The notes below the pieces were generated by a model, which was given only the letters and a program-made list of their open reading frames with translations, ran no database searches and was not told the origin of the DNA. Source: Craterostigma plantagineum (lineage: Eukaryota; Streptophyta; Magnoliopsida; Lamiales; Linderniaceae). From it: 64,000 bases of DNA. The stretch covers positions 186,001 through 250,000 of the forward strand of contig JAPQWV010000358.1 in NCBI GenBank assembly GCA_027422505.1, read 5' to 3'. The position numbers and the translations under genes are program-made. The first letter of the stretch is position 1. Each line of letters starts with the position of its first letter. Positions 10,714 to 23,221 of the stretch are shown here, in pieces.

Positions 10714-12352
10714 ATGAAAGAATTCCTGCTTGCTACTGACTATGACCTGTGGGATATCATCACGACTGGACCTTACAATCCCAAAAAGGCGGATGGAACT
10801 CCAAAGAAAGGTTCCAATACGATGCAACAGACAGGCGGGTAATATCCTTGAATGCCAAAGCTAAGAACATGATCGCCTGCGCGCTTACAAGAGAAGAATA
10901 CAATCGTGTGAGTTCATGCGAATCTGCCAAGAATATGTGGGAGATGCTTCAAGTCACACATGAGGGAACCACTCGAGTTGTACAAGAAAGAATAGCCCTC
11001 TTAACTCACCAATACGAGCTGTTCAAAATGGAGGACAACGAGACCATAAGCCATATGTATGCGAGATTCATGAACATCATCAATCAAATGTTCTCGTTGG
11101 GAAAGAAAATACCAGACGGTGAGAAAGTGCGGAAAATACTGAGATCTCTTCCAAGAGAATGGAATCCCAAAGTAACTGCCATCTACGAAGCAAAGGACTT
11201 GGACTTTCCGTGTCAGAACTAATCGGATCTCTCACCACCTACGAGATGACTCAGATCTCATCAAAGAGCAACCAACCGTCCGAAATCAACCAAACATTGC
11301 CTTTAACACAGAACAAGAAAATGTTTCAGAAGGTGAAGAAGAAACTGAGGAGGAACTAATGGAGCAGATTGCCATGCTGACCAGAAGGTTTGAAAGTTTC
11401 GGATGAGAAGGAAGTTCCAGGGAAAATCCAAGTTCCAACCTAGGAACAAGGGAATACTGTCATCCGGGAACAACGTGCAAAAATGTTTCAAGTGCAACAA
11501 GCCAGGCCACTTCGCCTCAAACTGCCCGATGGAAAATGGTGACAAAAAGGTAAAGAAGCAGAAAGCAATGGTCACTAACTGGGAAGAGGCCGAAAGCGAA
11601 GAAGAGGAAGATCTCGCCTACATGGCCAATGATGATGATCAGGTATCTTCTTCATCCACTATTAAGAAAATTCTTTCGAATTATATGCTAGGCAAGATGA
11701 ATCTCATGATAACGCTTCCTCAGTTCCTGAAGTAGATGAAAAGGAAGAGATGTTTGAAATTATTCAAAATGCAGAAAGAAGGATTAAGTCGCTTAACTCA
11801 CAAGTAAAGAATCTGATTAGGCAACGAGATGACGTAGCTAGAGAGAAGCATCTAATAGATCTAGAAAATGAGCGTCTGAAAGCCGAGTTAGAAACTCTTA
11901 AGGAAGAGAAAGTCTTGTGTAATTGCGAAAAGCTTAGGAAGCAAGAAAATATATCTAGAGACATGTCCGTCCTTAAGGATTTCTTAGAAGAAAACACAAA
12001 TGTTAGACTTTTTGTAGGACAACATAATCTCAACATGATACTCGATCTTCCTAGACATGTTCGAAATACAGGGATAGGATATTCCACAACACCTAAGCAT
12101 GCTGCACCTTCACAAGATATTAGAAAGCCTAAATGTTTTTCATGCGGCCGTCACGGTCATTATACTAACCACTGTTTCTTGAAGAAAGCTGATAAAACTA
12201 GATATATCTGGAGACCAAAGCAGATTCATAAGAATCAAAGTTCTAACACTGGCGCGCCTGTGTTTATGAGATCACAGTCTGTGACAGATGATATATCATA
12301 TGTTAACAGGAGTTATTTTACCACTAACCTTTTAGGACCCAATCGAAGTTAG
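10714..12352 (+). pseudogene. gag: Sirevirus gag, frameshifted
   Basis: Nucleocapsid/capsid protein of a copia element. It starts within the family's N-terminal region (M-K-E-F-L-L...DYDLWDIITTGP at 10714) because the upstream part is deleted. The capsid-like region (WEMLQVTHEGT, QRFHE-type helices, LRSLPREWNPKVTAI) reads in another frame to 11222. Then come a first CCHC knuckle (CFKCNKPGHFASNCP, about 11484-11528), an acidic stretch, a predicted coiled coil (heptad-rich Glu/Lys/Leu, about 11760-11950) and a second knuckle (CFSCGRHGHYTNHCF, about 12130-12180). At least three frame changes and one stop (11222) are needed to follow it, so no intact Gag is made. Confidence 0.85.
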
Positions 12353-12368
12353 GCACCTCAGAAAAGAA

Positions 12369-14131
12369 ATGATTTATGCAGGTACAAAGAAGAAATCCAG
12401 CAAAAAGAACAAGTGGTACCTCGACAGTGGTTGTTCCCACCATATGACAGGTGATATCAGCAAGTTTGTGTCGGTGAAAGCCTATGATGGAGGATATGTC
12501 TCCTACGCCGACAACACTAAAGCTAAGATCATTGGGGTTGGAACTGTTAGTAACACTTTACATACTACTATAGATGACGTATAGTTAGTTAAGAATCTAG
12601 AACATAATCACATCAGCATTAGTCAATTATGTGATAAGGGTCATACCGTCACTTTTGAAAATGATAAGTGTATTGTTAGAAACAATGATAAGGTACTGTT
12701 TAGTGCATCTAGGGATAGGAATATTTATTGCATAACTCTTGATGATATCACTGACCAAAACGTCAAGTGCTTAGCAGTTACACAGGATAACACCTGGTTA
12801 TGGCATAGACGCTTAGGACATGCCAACATGGAATTGCTGTCTCACATCACAAGCAATGCACTGGTGCGAGGTGTTCCTGACATAAAATTTGTCAAGGACA
12901 AAACATGCAAGGAATGCCAAGTGGGCAAGCAGACCAAGACATCGTTCAAGGCAAAGAATGTGATATCCACATCCATACCTCTTGAATTACTACATCTCGA
13001 CCTTTTTGGTCCTGTCCAGACGATGTCTCTGCGAGGTAAAAGATATGCATTTGTTATCGTTGATGATTTTTCCAGGTATACTTGGGTGATATTTCTTGTA
13101 CATAAGAATGAGGCACTGGATAACTTTGTATCGCTAGTTAAGAGACTTGAGAATGAAAAAGAAACAAACTTATGTAGGATACGCAGTGATAACGGACTGA
13201 AATTTGATAGTAAGTCATTTGCATCATTCTATGATCAGTACGGATATAGTCATAACTTCTCTGCCCCTATAACTCCTCAACAGAATGGCGTAGTTGAACG
13301 TAAAAATACGATATTACAGGAAATGGCTAGATCTATGTTATATGAGTATGATATTCCTAAACAGTTCTGGGCGGAAGCTGTTAGTACAGCTTGTTATGTG
13401 TCTAACCGTGTCTTCCTTAGGCCGATATTAAAGAAGACCTCTTATGAAATCTGGCATGGTAGAACTCCAAATATAAGTTACTTTCGTGTGTTTGGATGCA
13501 AATGTTTTATCTTGAACGATAGAGAGAAGAGAGGAAAATTTGACTCTAAAGTTGATGAAGGGATATTCCTTGGTTACAGTCTTCACTCTAAGGCATATCG
13601 TGTTTATAATAAAAGGAAGCTGACTGTTCAGGAGTCCATACATGTTACTTTTGATGAGATACCTAACGCATATGCTACTGATGAGGAAGGTATAGATTTG
13701 CCCTGTGCAGAATTACATGATACTGAAGACGGTAAGGACGATATTCCAGAAGACGAAAATGTAGAGACACTGGAACCGAAAGCTGATGAGCTACAACCTA
13801 GAAAATGGAAACATGCTTCCAGTCATCCAATAGATCAAGTGATAGGAAATATCAGATCTGGAATCAAAACTCGAGCAACTGTACGAAGTCAGGATACAGA
13901 GGAATCTCATGATGTACTACTTTCAATGATGGAACCAAAAACAGTCCATGAAGCCTTGGATGATATATCCTGGGTCTCTGCCATGGAAGATGAGTTGGCT
14001 CAGTTCGAAAAGAGCCAAGTGTGGACACTCGTAGAGAGACCGAATGAAAAATCCATCATAGGAACCAAATGGGTCTTCCGCAACAAACTCGATGAACATG
14101 GTAATGTCACAAGAAACAAAGCGAGTCTATG
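12369..14131 (+). pseudogene. pol: Sirevirus protease and integrase
   Basis: Protease carries the copia active-site motif WYLDSGCSHHMTGD near 12414-12455. A stop at 12582-12584 interrupts the linker. The pre-integrase H..C..C region (WLWHRRLGHANM, C..C) precedes the integrase core: HLDLFGP (first Asp), IRSDNGLKF (second Asp) and PQQNGVVERKN (Glu). The C-terminal GKFDSKVDEGIFLGYS segment follows, and the beginning of RT (SWVSAMEDELAQFEKSQVWTL, IGTKWVFRNKLDE) runs to about 14125. Integrase itself looks intact over 440 codons (12828-14150); the flanks are broken. Confidence 0.9.
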
Positions 14132-15028
14132 CAGAAGGAATTTGAGATGAGTTTAATGGGTGAGCTGAACTACTTCCTTGGGTTGCAAATAAAGCAACTT
14201 GACGATGGAACTTTCGTATCCCAGACGAAGTACAGCAAGGAACTACTGATAAAATTTGGGATGAGCGATTCCAAATCAATTTCCACTCCCATGCATCAGA
14301 CCACCAAAATAGACAGTGACGAATCAGGTACACCAGTTGATCAAACAGAATATCGAGGTATGATCGGAAGCCTTCTTTACTTGACTGCTAGTCGCCCTGA
14401 TATTATGTTTGCTGTTGGTATGTGCTCGAGATATCAGTATGACCCTAGGGAATCTCACTTAACAGCAGTTAAGCGTATACTTAGATATATCAAGGGTACT
14501 GTAAATTTTGGTCTGTGGTACTCTCATACGGATGAATTCCCATTAACGGGATATTCAGATGCCGACTATGCCGGCTATAGGGAAGATAGGAAAAGTACTA
14601 GTGGAACTTGCCAATTACTTGGAAATTCCCTAGTAACTTGGTCTAGTAGAAAGCAAAATGCTGTCGCACTCTCCACAACCGAAGCTGAATATATGGCCTT
14701 AGGAAACTGTTGTCAACAAATTCTTTGGATGAAACAAACCCTTGGTGATTTTGGGTTAGGTTATGACAAGATTCCTATTATGTGTGATAGCACTAGCGCT
14801 ATTAGTATCACTAAGAATCCCGTACATCACTCCCGTACTAAGCATATTGAGGTTAAACATCATTTCATACGAGACCATGTTCAGAAGGGGAATATCAGTG
14901 TGGAATTCGTAGGAACAAATGATCAGCTTGCTGATATCTTCACGAAACCCCTAATTGAGGCAAGATTCTGCGACATCCGTGATCGATTGGGAATTATCGA
15001 GCTAAATATGGTTAGTAAATCTGCCTGA
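14129..15028 (+). pseudogene. pol: Sirevirus RT C-terminus and RNase H
   Basis: Resumes in RT after a deletion: the frame passes from the N-terminal fingers straight to the region after the active site (MSLMGELNYFLGLQI). The stretch that carries the YVDD catalytic motif, normally several hundred bases, is absent. RNase H is complete, with YSDADYAG, S-T-E-AEYMA, CDSTSAI and the terminal H..H-ADIFTKPL. This 299-codon open frame therefore cannot encode active RT. Confidence 0.9.
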
Positions 15029-15119
15029 TTCCATCATTTACTCTAGGTTACTCTACTTTAGATAGAAATTCATATCCTATCTTAAGATATTCATTCAGCC
15101 CTTAGAATATTTCCGTGGA

Positions 15120-15320
15120 TCTTATAGATCTTTTCCTTAAGTGTGATTCACGTATTTTAGGAAGAAAGTCGTAGTTATCTCTTCCAAGACACTCCTTCAG
15201 CCATCTAGTTTATTTTAGGAATATCCGATCTTCTGGATCTGCCCTTAAATGTGATCAGGTTATTTTAGGAAGGAACTCGTAGATATCTTTCAAGCCGTTC
15301 AGTTATTTTAGGAAACTCAT
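15120..15320 (+). repeat. diverged tandem repeats between pol and ORF3 of Sirevirus
   Basis: TATTTTAGGAA occurs at about 15153, 15211, 15261 and 15304. It sits in larger units of about 110 bp sharing TTAA-TGTGATCA and CTCGTAG-TATCT segments. They occupy the 540-bp non-coding gap before ORF3 and may form its leader or promoter region. No other feature was seen in 15029-15566. Confidence 0.6.
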
Positions 15321-15566
15321 TTATTTAATATATATTCTTATTCAGTCTAGTCACATCCCTTCCTTAATTATGAGATCCCGTCAAATCAGTCCGACATTTC
15401 TGACAGTTTTTCCTCTCTCTAATTTGAATTTTCAAAATTCAAATTTCGAAATCCATCCTTATCTCTTCCCAAAATAAACATTCCTTCAAAAAGATCCAAA
15501 CCGTCCCTCAACCTTCATCATTCAATCATCTTCTTCAAACTTCTCTCAACCTTCAAACCCTCATCA

Positions 15567-17016
15567 ATGGCAAGAACTTCCGGATCCAAAACTGCTCTTC
15601 CAAAATCATCCTGCCGTAAGCGAAAGGAACCTACGTCAGACGAAGAATTATCCGATGCCGCTCCTGACTCATCCACGCCAGTTTCACCATCAACCACCCC
15701 TGTCCGAAAAACTCGCTCAAAAGACAAATCAGTTGAGAAAGGACCATCTCCCTCTAAGATTCCCAAGAAGAAGAAGAAGAAAGGCAAGAAAATAACCCCT
15801 GTGAGATCACCCGAGCCTGAAAAATATGTTTCGAGTCAAGAGAATGCTGAAGAAATTCATGACGAAACCCAGAAATCCGGCTCCAGAAGCCCAACGCCAA
15901 AGGAAACCCAGAAATCTCCTTCCCCACTTGATAGGGCCTCGCCGTCTCCAAAACAAAGCTCTAAAACTTCTCATATCCCTTCCATTGATCTGTCCAACCC
16001 AACTGAGATCCCAGTTGAAGCCCTGTTCCTAGAAGAAAGTAACCGAACCGCCTACAAAAGCTTCAGCAACCGTGATATCGCTCGTGGTCGAGGCGTCGCA
16101 TTCGACAAGTTGCCTGCTAGAACTGTTATCACTTGGCTGAAAGACTACGGATGGGAAAATTCCTGAGTATCAACAAGCCCTACTACCCAGAAGCTGTCAA
16201 GCTCTTCTACGCAAACTTTGACTACGATGAGTATGAGCGACACATCAATGTCCGCTCCTATGTGCTGGGAGGCAGAATCCACTGGACCACGAAGAAGATC
16301 AACGAGATGCTTGGAGTTCCTGATGAACCCTTCTGCCACTACGACATGAACGACTGGTGCCATGCTGATGGCTTCGAGTCCACTGATGTCCTTCGGAAAC
16401 TCTGGAATACCCGAACTAAGCCCCGCTTTTCAGACGGAGAAGCTCTCAATCAACTTCCCATAGATTTCTTCTTCCTTCATAAGCTGCTGAACATGACCTT
16501 GTGGAGTGCCAAAATCGCAAGTGGCGGCCACTCTACTACTATGAATTTCATGAGCACTTTTGCCGTGTACATGATATCCCAGAATCGCAAGTTCAACCTC
16601 GGGTATGTGATCCTGAAGCACATGATCCAGGCTGTTGAGAGCAAAGACAAGGCATTGCCTTATGGGATGTTGCTCACGCACTTCCTTCAGTGTGAAAAAA
16701 TCTAGATGCCGCCGGCATGGGAAGATACGGCCATCCACATTGTGGATCTTGTGACTCTGAAACGCATGGGGATTCATCACACTAAAGTTCAGGGCTGGTT
16801 CAAGGCCAAGGAGAACAGATGAGTGGATAGCGCCCAGAAATGGTCGGCTGCAAAAGGGAAAACGAAGGTCCAAAGCGACGAGGACGATGACTACGAGGAT
16901 GAGCTGAGCGTAGGGAAGGCAGGAATCTCAGTGCTGCGCCGCAATATCTCCGATATCAAGGCTGATAACAGAAGCGCTTCCGCAAGCTCAAAGAGCAGTA
17001 TACCGAGCTATCACTG
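15567..17016 (+). pseudogene. third ORF of Sirevirus (envelope-position protein), frameshifted
   Basis: Lies between RNase H and the 3' LTR, where Sireviruses carry an env-like ORF. The N-terminal part (15567-16166) is Ser/Pro/Lys-rich with a run of basic residues (KKKKKKGKK near residue 70) that could be a nuclear localisation signal. A globular part follows (FDKLPARTVITWLKDYGW; then, after a frameshift near 16160, PYYPEAVKLFYANF, INVRSYVLGGR, MLGVPDE, FFLHKLLNM). This resembles a domain annotated in plant proteomes as a putative plant transposon protein. Stops occur at 16703 and 16821, with an acidic tail (DEDDDYEDE) to 17016. I see no signal peptide or clear membrane segment, so a fusogenic envelope role is unsupported. 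Confidence 0.75.
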
Positions 17017-17190
17017 AAACTATCCAAGCTCTCGAAGCTCGTCAAGAAGACCCTTCCTAAGCCCGCCAATTCTGAAACATCTTCAAGCCAGTAGGCTGTC
17101 CCTCTAGTTCCATTCTGCTCCTAGTAGCCCCTAGGTTATTCCGCTCTGCCAGTATCGTTTAGTTCCTAAGTATCCCTCCCACCTTTTTGA

Positions 17191-17769
17191 TAATGAAGGG
17201 GGAGTAGTAAGGTAAGTTTTAGGTGTTTTGCGTCTAAGTCTAAGTGTTTTTGGTATGTAGGGAAGTTCGTTGAACCCTAATATAATATTTTGCTGCTTTT
17301 ATGATATATCTTCTATGCCTAACATCTTTGTTCTGATCTATGGATATACCATGTGCTGATCTTATACTCTGATGCTTGAATGTGCGAATTGACTGTGCTA
17401 AGTGCCTGCTGCGATGATTACATGATTGATTGAACCATGCTTGGAAAAATGCGCACTTAGGCAGGGGGAGCACACTCACGGGTAAATTTCGACATTTAAT
17501 ACTCAAGATATAACATAGAAACAGATAGGATATATCCGCACTTAGACAGGGGAGCAAAATTTGATCATGATATATCTTATGCATGTCATAGAGATAACTG
17601 CACATAGGCAGGGGGAGCAAATGGGTATCACATGTGATTAGGAAATATCGTATGCTCTGCTTTGTGATTATGGAACACTTAGACATATGCGCTAGGACTT
17701 GCGTAATCGAATACGTTTACTTGCTTCCGTGCTGCATCAATTACATGTCATCATCAAAAAGGGGGAGAA
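17191..17769 (+). promoter_or_regulatory. repeated purine boxes and polypurine tract of Sirevirus
   Basis: The real tract AAAAAGGGGGAGAA (17756-17769) touches the 3' LTR. Upstream, similar boxes recur: AAGGGGGAG at about 17197, GCACTTAGGCAGGGGGAGCA at 17453-17472, a near copy at 17537-17556, and another at 17599-17620. Multiple purine boxes before the 3' LTR are a known Sirevirus hallmark. The stretch 17017-17190 shows nothing else. Confidence 0.8.
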
Positions 17770-19480
17770 TGTTGACCTTTTTGGTCCATAAATGTTAGAG
17801 AGTTTTGATGAACGATGTAATTGTAATGACATTAGGTCTATAAAATAAGCAATTCGATTTGGGACAAATAAAATGTCTAAGTTCATGATAATGTTCAACC
17901 ATGCATTGCTAATGAGATGAAAATTGTTAAAGTGTTGAACATTTGAATTGCGTGTGATTTTGTGATGATTTGATGGAACTAGGTGATCGCATGTTATAGA
18001 CAGTTCATAAGATAGGATATATCGTTTTGTGCTATATATGGAAATAATGCATGAGATATCCTACGGAGTTATAAAAGGAACATATGCTGTTTATATATGG
18101 AAAGTGATATGTCCGTTGATACTTGTTTATTCCTGGACGAAAATCACTTATGCGATTCTTGCATGTTTTCCACTGTATTTAATGTGCAATATTGAATTAA
18201 TATCTTTCATTGTGCTGATTGGATTATCATATTAAGGAAAGATTTGATTTGATTGACCTTATGGATAAAGTGATCTTATATGGTATGTGGTATAACGGGT
18301 GATATCTCTGAAATAAGGAAAGTTGTGCCATGATGTGATAAATCGATTTAAGTAAGCTCTGATCTGACTTGTGTGCTAAACATGGTAAATATATTGATTA
18401 AATGCTATGAGCTGTACATGGAAAACGTGCTGATGCCTTGCTATCTTATGTGCCATACTTGGAAAGTAAATCTGGATTGACTCGTTACCAGGAACTGATA
18501 GCAGGGAATCACTTATGGAAAGTTTCGATATGGAAAATATATGCGAAGTGGTTGAATAAGCTTGAGAACGAGATTGAGCTTTTATATGGAATATAATCAT
18601 GCTTTAATGTGCTATATAACCGTTGTGATGATTTATTAGAAGCATGATTTATATGGTATGATTGACTCGAAAGCTACATGGAAACTATGCTTGATTTGGT
18701 GATTATTGTTTGATATGACTTTCCATGTGAAGTGCTATTAGAAAAGGATTATATATGAGCTGCACTTTAGATTTCTGTAGAGAACACAGAATTTGCGAAT
18801 TTAAGCCTACGAGAGATTTTTGAGCAGAGAGACACTAAGAGATTCCTGAGCCATTCACTTGCGATAGCTTTCTGCCTTACTGAGCGTTAACTTGCCTATC
18901 CATCACTGAGCGAGTGATTTATCCGATATTCCGTCATCCCCTGCCATATATTCTGTCTTCGGACGTGTTGTCTTCGGACGTGAGCAATACGAAGGAGGCA
19001 AGGTCGACGTTTACGCACACGTGAAGGGAAGGACAAGTCTGGGGGCCCTTCGGTAGCGAGCTGTGTCTGTCGTGATCAAGGAGATTCCGAGGAACGAAAC
19101 TCGGCGTGTGGTAACCTAGTAGTGTCTAGTGTTCGACTTGTTTCGGTTGTGTATTGGGCTAACCAATCAGTTTTGTATCCAGCTACGGTGCATTATAGTG
19201 ATTGGTTAAACTCTTGGGAAGCAAATCCCAAGGAGAGGAGTAAACCCCAGTTGGGGATATAACCTCAATAAAAATCCTGTCTCGCATTTACTTTTCAGTT
19301 ATTTCGTTATCACTGTGAGACAGACCCGAAACACATCCGACGGTACTAGGATATAACAGGCATACTCGTCCCATTATAATTAGGCATATCTAAGTCACCA
19401 CACTAAGGTTTTGTCAAAGAAGCATAAAATTTTATAAGCCTAATTCACCCCCCCCCCTCTTAGGCACATTTATATCTTCA
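17770..19480 (+). repeat. 3' LTR of Sirevirus (1,711 bp)
   Basis: Runs from TGTTGACC to ATCTTCA and is followed by the target duplication CCTCT. Differs from the left LTR by scattered substitutions and by keeping the terminal segment with a C run (about 19448-19457). Confidence 0.92.
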
Positions 19481-19485
19481 CCTCT

Positions 19486-21835
19486 ATTTCTTGCTTCGAA
19501 GTGAAGGAATCAGGCTGTGAAAGTCCCTGCAACGATAAGAATTCATTCCACGCATCGTATAAAAACACTTATCGTCTAACCTCTAGGCATTATTCATGGA
19601 CTCGGCCAAATGTTAGTTTCTCACTATCTATAGTTAATGTCAATGTTCCATTACGAACATCGACCATAGTCCCTCCGGTAGCGAGGAATGGCCTTCCTAA
19701 GATTAGAGGAATATTTTCATCTTCCTCCATGTCGAGAATTACAAAATCTGCAGGAATGATAAATTTATCAACTTTAACAAGAACATCCTCGATAATACCC
19801 CTAGGATATTTAACAGATCTATCCGCTAATTGTATACTCATCCTAGTAGGTTTGGGTTCCCCTAAGCCAAGTTTCTTGACCATCGAATAAGGCATTAAAT
19901 TTATACTAGCACCTAAGTCAGCCAATGCCTTATATACTACAAGATCGCCTATTAAACAAGGTATAGTGAAACTCCTTGGGTCTTTTAATTTTTTCGGGAT
20001 TTTGGTTTGTAATATGGCGGAGCACTCCCCTCGTAATTCGACTGTGGACACGTCTTCGAGCTTGCGTTTGTTCGTGATAAGGTCCTTCAAGAATTTTTCC
20101 CAACGAGGCATCTGCGCAAGAGCTTCGACAAGAGGTAAATTAATATGTAATTGTTTAAAAATTGCAAGAAATTTACCAAACTGGTCGTCAACGATATCCC
20201 TTTTAAGTCTCGCTGGATATGGGATTTTCGGTTGATATGCCTTGACAGGTGGCTTAGATACGGTCTCCTCTTCTTTGGCGGTCTCGATGTTTTCTTTCAC
20301 GTGCTCAACATTCTTCTTCTTCAATTTCTGCACCTCCTCGAGCTCTCTCCCGTTTCGAAGCGTTACCGCCTTTACGTGGTGGTCCTTTGGGTTGGTCTCG
20401 GTGTAGCTTGGCAATGAACCGGGAGGACGTTGTTGGATTGATTCGGCAATCTGTCCAACTTGTTTCTCTAAGACGCGCAAGGAAGACTCAGTGTTTTGCA
20501 ACCGTGCCTCTTGACTATCCAAGCGAGAGTCGAGCTTTCCCATTAGCTTCTCGAGCATTCCTTCCAGCTTACCATTTCGACCTTCGGGGATAACCTCGGA
20601 ATTTCCACCGTGGTATCCAAGCGACCTTTGATTTTGAAATCCCGGTGGAGCTTGTTGTTGATTATTCCCATAGGCCAGGTTTGGATGAACTCGATTTGGA
20701 ACGAAGTTTCACTGACCTTGGTAATTCCCCATGTAGTCGACTTGCTCAGTCGTATTAGCAGCCGGACAATGAGCTGCATCGTGGCTTCCTCCGCATGTAG
20801 CGCATGGCGGAATATACGTCGGATATGAATGAGAAGGTGCACCGACTACAGGGATCATCGGAGCAGTTTGTAATTGGACTGCATTAACGGCCGGCTTCGT
20901 TGCTAGCTTAGGCATGAGTGCGTTCATCAAGGTCTGCATTTGAAGATTAGTCGCTGACATTTGTTGTTGTAAGGCGTCGAACTTGGCGTTCATCGCAGTG
21001 GTGTTGTCGACGTCGTACCTGCCCGGAGGTTTACCTCGATTGCTCGAACTCCCTCTTCGAAAACTATTTGCACTATAGTCCTCGATAAGATTCCAGCCCT
21101 CCGTGGCGCTGAGATTACATTGGCCTCCGTTGCATGCTCCATCCAATAATTGTACGGTATGGTCGTTCAATGATTCGTGGAACCGCTGAATTTGCTCGCT
21201 TTTCGTCATCCCGTGTTGGGGGAATCGGTTCAAGAGCGCTTTGAATCTGGTCCATACGTCGTACAAGTTCTCGCCCTCTTTTTGCTTGAACGCCGTGAGG
21301 TCCATTTTTAGTTTGAGAACCTTCGAAGGTGGAAAGAAATAATGATGAAGGTGGCATGCATCTGGTCCCACGTAGTAATAGATCGTCCGGGAAGTAGGTT
21401 GAACCACTCCTTGGCATTACCGCATAGAGAAAATGGAAATAGGTAGAGTCGAATGGCTTCCGGGCTTACGCCTTGTACCCGTATTGCGTCGGTGACGGAT
21501 AAGAATTCTCGGATGTGTAGATAAGCATCTTCCTCGGAGAGTCCATCGTATTGAGCTGTCGCCTGAAGCATTTGAAGCCAATGGTGTTTGAGCTCAAAAT
21601 TGTTCGGCACTTGAGGAAGTACTATCGCCGAGCTAATCGTTCCTACGGCATTGTTTCTCCAGAGTTCTCTCATTGGAGGCTCTTGGACCGCTAATGGCAT
21701 TTCATCGTGTTGCCATTTCGGTTTGCGTTGCATTTTCTCGCACGTTGCGTCGAAAAGTCCTTTCGATCTCTGGGTCTCCTTCCACTATTGGTCGTGTAGG
21801 GTTCCTTCGGTCATGCACCAACGTACACGTACCTA
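19486..21835 (-). pseudogene. gag: Athila gag-protease
   Basis: Read from about 21835 downward. The N-terminus includes E-G-D-P-E-I-E-R-T-F (about 21760-21790, in a different frame from what follows). Capsid region: FELKHHWLQMLQ and LFPFSLCGNAKEWFN (21308-21733). A frameshift near 21350 leads to YYYVGPDACHL and LYDVWTRFKALL. A C..C....H....C cluster (CATCGGSHDAAHC) is near 20770. A stop follows at 20707, then 19590-20558 with a coiled-coil-like region and the aspartic protease (ALADLGASINLMP; IPLILGRPFLATG). The frame ends at 19590; the rest to 19486 leads to pol beyond the Sirevirus. The protease active site is retained, but at least two frame changes and one stop disable the polyprotein. 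Confidence 0.88.
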
Positions 21836-21924
21836 GACCAAAAGAAATATGATTAAGCGAATATTTTGATACCTAATAATAAATAGCTAGAATAACAAAC
21901 TACGACTTTTCAAATATCGATAGT

Positions 21925-21942
21925 TCCCCGGCAACGGCGCCA
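21925..21942 (-). other. Athila primer binding site (tRNA-Asp type)
   Basis: On the minus strand TGGCGCCGTTGCCGGGGA, the classic Athila primer site, lies six bases beyond the LTR's inner end. It fixes the LTR boundary and the orientation. Confidence 0.93.
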
Positions 21943-22960
21943 AAAACTTGATCGAGCAGATCGAGTAATAAAATAAAACGAACACTAACAAACTATCCTA
22001 CGCTCAACAGGCAAGTATACCTATCGAAATGGCATAGACGTGGCAAATATTCGAGTATCGAATCCCAAGAGAACTATATATTTTAGAAAATCTTTTGCTT
22101 AAATATCCTAGCACAAATGTTCGGTTGTCGAAACGGTAAATAACAATATTTATGAAATACAACTTAATAAAATAGTACGGAGAAGAAAACCCTTATGGAA
22201 ACAAACGTATTTGAGACTCGAATCCCCCTAGCTCGACCAAAACAAATATCTACTATACGTAAATTAAGCTATCATTAGACCGTGGAGATTCCTACTACAT
22301 GTGTACGAATTCATACGACTGACGAAACTGCGTCTTATCATACGAGACTCGTAACCAACTAATCAAAGCATTATGTAGCCGGGCAAGCTTCCCTTACTAC
22401 TTAACCGAAGATCGCATTAAACACAGTGAATCCCGCTATTAGATTTGACTCTAATCCGGCGGTGTAGTTCAACCTATCTCTAGCGATGAGTTTATTCCGC
22501 TCGTTTACGAGTGGTTAATCGTTCGCCCCTCTCTCAAGCGTAGCATACAATTTCCCGGACTACGTTAACTTAAACACATAGACATGATCAAGCTAACTAT
22601 ATGATTTAATCACATAGACATAATCAAAATCATATGCTTCATAAACGAGACGTAACAATAGTAATACAACAACTACACGTAAACATACGATCGATCGCGC
22701 TAGGGTTCATCTCATCTCAAATACAATAGATTTAGCTACTCATTATTATCACAACAAAGCATCGAATACAACATAAATACTTCCCTGAGTTCAACTTCGA
22801 GGTTAATCCACGTTCTTCGTGGAGGACTTTTATCGAGCACGTAATAAGCAAGTAAGTGTTCTTGGATCTTGGAAAGGCAACGTATGTATATGAGAGCTTA
22901 ATGGTGTATCTATTCACGTACCTTCCTCTTTTTTCTCCTCCTCATTCTCATCACATTGGC

Positions 22961-22970
22961 TCTTTATATA
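22961..22970 (-). promoter_or_regulatory. TATA box in Athila LTR
   Basis: Minus-strand TATATAAAGA in the middle of the LTR, preceded by a pyrimidine/purine-rich segment. Motif and position fit an LTR promoter; no start site can be proved. Confidence 0.55.
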
Positions 22971-23221
22971 GAGGTTTCTTCATCTCAAATTCTCGTCATC
23001 CTTCTTGAGCCTTGCAAAGATATGAGATATCTCATTTTCAAAGATTTGTGCAGCCACAAGATCTCTTGAGCAGCTCTTGCTTATAACGGTATTGTCTTAT
23101 GCAGAAATTTCATTTCAAGCGTGGGTTTTTCCATCTCAGTTGGTCATACGTTCGTTCTTGAGAAGATAAGGTAAGTAAGGGTCGTTTTCCTCATGTACTT
23201 GACTTTTTACACAGCCACATA

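Larger units (their letters stand above)
9051..19480 (+). mobile_element. Ty1/copia Sirevirus-type element, complete ends
   Basis: Flanked by the 5-bp duplication CCTCT (9046-9050 and 19481-19485). LTRs start TGTTGACC and end ATCTTCA. Order: LTR, gag with two zinc knuckles, protease, integrase, truncated RT, RNase H, a third ORF, repeated purine boxes, polypurine tract, LTR. The pol-plus-extra-ORF layout and repeated purine boxes are typical of Sireviruses. It cannot move on its own: the primer site is deleted, the RT core is missing, and all ORFs carry stops or frameshifts. It inserted into Athila pol/gag in the opposite orientation. Confidence 0.92.
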
